DNA of 37,042 nucleotides from Legionella moravica DSM 19234 (lineage in GTDB: Bacteria > Pseudomonadota > Gammaproteobacteria > Legionellales > Legionellaceae), in contig NZ_AUHS01000032.1 in the NCBI RefSeq assembly GCF_000423305.1, positions 1-37,042 on the forward strand, written 5' to 3'. Positions within the stretch are counted from its first letter, which is position 1. The number at the start of each line of letters is the position of its first letter. Under the pieces are notes generated by a model. The model saw nothing but the letters and a program-made list of their open reading frames with translations, was not told the DNA's origin and made no database searches. Shown piece after piece: positions 33,496 through 37,042 of the stretch. The position numbers and the translations under genes are program-made.

Positions 33496-34341
33496 TTAAT
33501 GTGCAATTTTGTGTTGCTTAATCAATAAACGGCATATTAAATTGATTATAAAAACCCATAAAGTAATCAGTAGGGCTCCAGTCCATGCTAATTGCTGCCA
33601 GTCAGGATAAGGGCTCATTGCAAAATTAAATATAGTTACTGGAAGATTTGCCATTGGCTGATTCATGTTTAAATTAAGGAACTGATTATTCAGAGCAGTA
33701 AATAATAGTGGGGCTGCCTCGCCAACAATTCGTGACAATGCTAGCAAGATACCAGTAAATACTGCACCGTTAATTACCCTGGAGAGTAAAAAAACAATAA
33801 GCCGCCATTGGGGAGCGCCTAAAGCCAAAACTGACTCTCTTAAAGTATAAGGTACCAGGGTATAAATATTTTCCGTTGTGCGGGCAACAATAGGAATCAC
33901 TAAAATACTTAGTGCAAAACAGCCGGCCCAACCAGAAAAATGCCCTGTTTTAATCACATAAATCTGATAGATAAATAAACCAATAATAATGGACGGGGCA
34001 CCTAGCAAAATATCAATGATAAAACGAACAGTGGTTGAAAAAATTCCTTTAGGATGATATTCAGCAAGAAACACACCGGCCATAATGCCAATTGGCGCGC
34101 CAATCAAGATAGCCAGAGTGCTTAAAAGCAAGCTTCCAGTAATTGAATTTAACAGTCCTCCACTGCTACCTGGTGGTGGCGTCATTAATGTCATAACACT
34201 CCAATGTAATCCTGGATAACCTAATTTTATCAAAACATAAAATAACCATCCCAAAAATGATAAAGCAATGAACGTTGCCAGGCTTGCGATGATTAACATC
34301 AGGGAGTTGATTATTTTTCTTCGTATTATATGGAGCGTCAT
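33496..34341 (-). CDS. pstA: PstA, phosphate ABC transporter permease
   Basis: A 281-residue inner-membrane permease with six hydrophobic segments and the coupling-loop motif [43 protein letters not shown], typical of PstA. GAGGG precedes the ATG; the pstC stop is 9 bases upstream. It lies in the pstSCAB operon. Confidence 0.95.
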   Translation of the reverse strand: MTLHIIRRKIINSLMLIIASLATFIALSFLGWLFYVLIKLGYPGLHWSVMTLMTPPPGSSGGLLNSITGSLLLSTLAILIGAPIGIMAGVFLAEYHPKGIFSTTVRFIIDILLGAPSIIIGLFIYQIYVIKTGHFSGWAGCFALSILVIPIVARTTENIYTLVPYTLRESVLALGAPQWRLIVFLLSRVINGAVFTGILLALSRIVGEAAPLLFTALNNQFLNLNMNQPMANLPVTIFNFAMSPYPDWQQLAWTGALLITLWVFIINLICRLLIKQHKIAH

Positions 34342-34350
34342 ATTTCACCC

Positions 34351-35292
34351 TCAAGGATTATTCAGTTGTTTCTGGATAAAGCTCAGTAAAATCCTGGATA
34401 ACAATATAACCACTGAAGTTAAAATAAAAAGACACAGGCCTAGTTCCGTTAACGCTGCCAGAAACAGTTCGCTGGTAGCCTCGGTAAACTCATTTGCCAA
34501 AACAGAGGTCACGCTACTGGAGGGCATGAATAAAGACGTAGTCAAGGTATGGGCGTTTCCAATAACAAAAGCAACCGCCATCGTTTCTCCCAAAGCTCGT
34601 CCTAATCCCAACATAATACCGCCTATAAAACCACTGCGAGCATAGGGAACCATGACATACCAAATCGTTTCCCAGGTCGTTGCTCCTAAGGCATAAGCTG
34701 ATTCTTGCAAGATGTCGGGTATCAGTTCAAATACATCGTACATAATCGAGGCTATAAAAGGGATGATCATAATTCCAAGAACAAGGCCTGCGGTAAACAG
34801 GCCAATACCGATTTGTGGTCCAGTGAACATACCGCCTATATAGGGTATTGCTTGTGTATTATGGTTAAGCCATGGTTGTACATAAGTGCTTAAAATGGGG
34901 GCCAGAGCAAACAGGCCCCACATTCCATAAATAATACTGGGTATACCTGCAAGAACATCAATAGCGACGCGTAAATACTTCCTTAATGCAAATGGAGCTA
35001 TTTTTAGTGTAAATACCGTAATTCCAAAACTGATAGGAACAGCGATTAACAGGGCAATGAACGATGTAATCAACGTTCCTGCAATAGCACTTGCAGCACC
35101 AAATTTTTGGAGCACAGGATCCCAGTTATCGTTAAACAGAAATTGAATACCAAAGGCATGAATTGCAGGGAGACTTCCCTTAATTAAAAAATAAAATATC
35201 CCTGCAAAAATAAGCACAATAGAAATAGCGCAGGATAGGCTCAAATAAAATACAGAACTGTTGATAAATGCGCTATTTCGTTTTGCTTTCAT
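34351..35292 (-). CDS. pstC: PstC, phosphate ABC transporter permease
   Basis: A 313-residue permease with about six membrane helices, the GIPSIIYGMWGLFALAP block and the coupling loop YALGATTWETIWYVMVPYARSGFIGGIMLGLGRALGETMAVAFVIGN, which is characteristic of PstC. The start codon follows directly on the pstS stop (TAAATG), so it is probably translated by coupling. Confidence 0.95.
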   Translation of the reverse strand: MKAKRNSAFINSSVFYLSLSCAISIVLIFAGIFYFLIKGSLPAIHAFGIQFLFNDNWDPVLQKFGAASAIAGTLITSFIALLIAVPISFGITVFTLKIAPFALRKYLRVAIDVLAGIPSIIYGMWGLFALAPILSTYVQPWLNHNTQAIPYIGGMFTGPQIGIGLFTAGLVLGIMIIPFIASIMYDVFELIPDILQESAYALGATTWETIWYVMVPYARSGFIGGIMLGLGRALGETMAVAFVIGNAHTLTTSLFMPSSSVTSVLANEFTEATSELFLAALTELGLCLFILTSVVILLSRILLSFIQKQLNNP

Positions 35293-36333
35293 TTAATTAG
35301 TCCAAATACCCTTACCTTGTTGGTCCTGAAATTTATTCGCCCATTCCATATTAATCTGCTTAATTAATGACTCAGGCAGCGTTACGTATTCCAAAGCATT
35401 GGCATCTGCTTTGCCATTTTTATAAGCCCAGCTAAAGAAATCAAGCACCGCTTTTGATTTGTCTTTATTGGCATCACTTACTTGACTGTGCATCAAAATA
35501 AAAGTGGCACCCGTAATAGGCCAGCTTGCAGCCCCTGGTTCATCCGTTAAAATAACAGGTGTTTTCTTCCAGTCGGCATATTGCGCTGCTGCCTGAACGG
35601 AATCCATTGAAGCATTGACATAGGCATTCTCTTTATTTTTAAGCTGGGTTGCAGACAAATGGTTGCTTGTTGCATAGCTGTATTCAACATACCCAATGGA
35701 GCCTGGTATTTGTTTTACATAAAGTGCAACCCCTTCATTACCTTTTCCTGCAATACCAACAGGCCAGTTAACTGAAGCATCACTACCTACTTTTTGTGCC
35801 CAATCAGGGCTTACCTGTGACAAATAGTGAGTAAATAAAAAGGAAGTGCCAGAACCATCAGAGCGATGTACGACTGTAATATCCTGATCAGGAAGTTTCA
35901 ATTCAGGGTTTAGCGCAACTATTGCAGGATCATTCCATTTTTTAACAGTACCCAGGAAAATATCGGCCAAAAGGGGACCTGTTAATTTTAATTCGCCAGA
36001 ATGAACACCAGGTATATTAATTACCGGTACAACCGCACCCAGGACAGTTGGAAATTGAACCAGACCTGCTGCTTGTAGTTCAGAATCTGTTAACGGTTTG
36101 TCAGAAGCACCGAAATCTACGGTACCCGCTTTGATTTGTTGAATGCCTCCACCCGATCCAATTGATTGATAGTTAATCTGAATTCCGGTTTTTTTGTGAT
36201 AAGCCTCTGCCCATTTGGCATAAACGGGATATGGAAAAGTAGCTCCAGCTCCAACAATCGTCATTGATGCAAAAACTGAACTCGTACCTACCATCCCTGC
36301 TATTAAATGAATAGCAAATGATCCTAATTTCAT
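35293..36333 (-). CDS. pstS: PstS, periplasmic phosphate-binding protein
   Basis: The 346-residue receptor of the phosphate importer. It begins with a signal peptide (MKLGSFAIHLIAGMVGTSSVFA) and has the phosphate-binding loops GAGATFPYPVY, SGGGIQQIKAGTVDFGASDKPL and HRSDGSGTSFLFTHYL. The frame extends to 36372, but the ATG at 36333 has AAGGAG seven bases upstream and begins exactly at the signal peptide, so it is preferred. First gene of pstSCAB. I found no recognisable Pho box in the 150 bases upstream. Confidence 0.95.
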   Translation of the reverse strand: MKLGSFAIHLIAGMVGTSSVFASMTIVGAGATFPYPVYAKWAEAYHKKTGIQINYQSIGSGGGIQQIKAGTVDFGASDKPLTDSELQAAGLVQFPTVLGAVVPVINIPGVHSGELKLTGPLLADIFLGTVKKWNDPAIVALNPELKLPDQDITVVHRSDGSGTSFLFTHYLSQVSPDWAQKVGSDASVNWPVGIAGKGNEGVALYVKQIPGSIGYVEYSYATSNHLSATQLKNKENAYVNASMDSVQAAAQYADWKKTPVILTDEPGAASWPITGATFILMHSQVSDANKDKSKAVLDFFSWAYKNGKADANALEYVTLPESLIKQINMEWANKFQDQQGKGIWTN

Positions 36334-36574
36334 TCCGTGCTCCTTGCGAAAAGTAATTGCTTGCTGTGACATGTATTTTTTAACGCTTTGTTTTAATAAC
36401 TATAATATAAAAACAAGAGTTTCGCTGGTAAACCTTACTATTTTATTAAATTCCATATTTTCAGGTACATAGTCGCATTCGCTTTAACCACGTTTACCCT
36501 ATTGATGTTCATTAAGGGGGCTTTAATCGACGTTACTTATTCAACAGGCTCTCTACATGGAAAAAAAATCTGTC

Positions 36575-36594
36575 TTGCCCGCGCCGGCGGGCAA
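36575..36594. repeat. GC-rich hairpin in the pstS-transposase intergenic region
   Basis: TTGCCCGC (36575-36582) and GCGGGCAA (36587-36594) form a perfect 8-bp stem with loop GCCG, unusually GC-rich for this sequence. The 499 bases between pstS and the transposase start hold no gene; they contain this hairpin and, presumably, the pst promoter and the IS end, which I could not delimit. Confidence 0.55.
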
Positions 36595-36804
36595 CTATTT
36601 GGCATTTTGCACTGTAGGCAACGTCCCTGAAGTTTGTTTAGACAAGATTTAATCTAGAAATGAGCACAGATTTTTCAATTTCACTTCGAACTGCCCCCTC
36701 TCCCGCGATAGTAACTTTGATAGTATGATGATGCCCTTCGCGGGCTGATATATCCCCTCAAATTTGCTAAAAATAATTGCAGTAAAGTTGAAGTCGTGAT
36801 CTAA

Positions 36805-36833
36805 TTTTCCCCAACAAATTTGTTTGGGGAAAA
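36805..36833. promoter_or_regulatory. hairpin covering the transposase ribosome site
   Basis: TTTTCCCCAACAAA (36805-36818) pairs with TTTGTTTGGGGAAAA (36819-36833), leaving one unpaired T. The right arm contains the GGGGA ribosome site just before the ATG at 36833, so folding would hide it. IS elements of this group often use such structures to limit translation of read-through transcripts. Confidence 0.55.
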
Positions 36834-37042
36834 TGATGGAACCTATCGATTTACTACATGACCATCTCATGGAGGAATGTCCTTTTATCCATGGCAAACG
36901 TTTACAAGCATTAATGGATGTAGCATGTTCACTACAAAAGAAGCAAAACCTATCGCTGACAGCAATAGGCAAAGGATTAACTGGAAACAGTTCATTAAAA
37001 CACAAGATTAAAAAGGTAGATCGTCTTGAGGGCAACAAGCAC
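36833..37042 (+). CDS. IS4-family transposase, N-terminal part (runs off the window)
   Basis: An open frame of 70 codons from ATG 36833 to the window edge without a stop. It reads MMEPIDLLHDHLMEECPF..., then LSLTAIGKGLTGNSSLKHKIKKVDRLEGN, the N-terminal helical block seen in IS4-family (InsG/IS4-like) transposases, where L-G-R-x-L-x-G-x-x-x-x-K-H-x-I-K-R-x-x-R-x-L-x-N is conserved. The DDE catalytic residues would lie outside the window, so completeness cannot be judged. Confidence 0.8.
   Translation, partial: MMEPIDLLHDHLMEECPFIHGKRLQALMDVACSLQKKQNLSLTAIGKGLTGNSSLKHKIKKVDRLEGNKH

Noticed and set aside
36649..37038. 129-codon minus-strand frame at the right end
   Set aside because: It lies opposite the IS4-type transposase start, whose plus-strand product is recognisable.

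Overview
This AT-rich window looks like a Legionella chromosome, probably not L. pneumophila itself. That is an inference from the mix of genes: several eukaryotic-like or protease-like proteins of the Dot/Icm-effector type (an SH2-domain protein, a Ulp1-like cysteine protease, a J-domain protein), a KaiB/KaiC pair without KaiA, and typical Legionellaceae housekeeping genes. No rRNA, complete tRNA or CRISPR array is present.

Layout. 1-1500: a VF530-type small protein, a truncated S4-domain gene and an unrecognised protein. 1538-8830 (minus): a complete high-affinity K+ uptake operon, small peptide-kdpF-kdpA-kdpB-kdpC-kdpD, with the sensor kinase KdpD but no kdpE beside it. 9123-12990: a VOC protein, a quinone oxidoreductase-like protein, an AstE/aspartoacylase-like zinc hydrolase and a secreted protein of unknown function. 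13146-16896: a likely effector zone with a 773-residue protein carrying a possible clan-CE cysteine-protease signature, a 117-residue protein with a toxin-like tail, and a J-domain protein followed by a clean terminator. 17000-19790: a TrmN6-like methyltransferase, an unknown protein and MltD.

20021-20663 is a decayed foldback element holding fused fragments of an ISAs1-type transposase and a DUF559 nuclease. Next comes the Kai module: kaiC-kaiB on the minus strand, divergent from a membrane PAS-GGDEF-EAL protein whose GGDEF motif is lost while EAL is intact. A large nested dyad lies between them. 25556-29036 holds a Ulp1-like protease gene and an SH2-domain gene, both on the minus strand; the second has a PmrA-type half-site upstream. 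29296-30562 is an alkA-DUF488 pair.

30710-32275 (minus) is an alternative oxidase-tehB operon preceded by an NsrR-like dyad, suggesting a nitric-oxide-responsive respiratory bypass. A 176-bp foldback repeat follows. 32717-36333 (minus) is pstSCAB without phoU. The window ends inside an IS4-type transposase gene whose ribosome site sits in a hairpin.

Together the region combines nutrient acquisition suited to a vacuole (K+, phosphate), stress and redox tolerance (Kai, AOX, TehB, AlkA) and probable host-directed effectors, interspersed with mobile-element debris.
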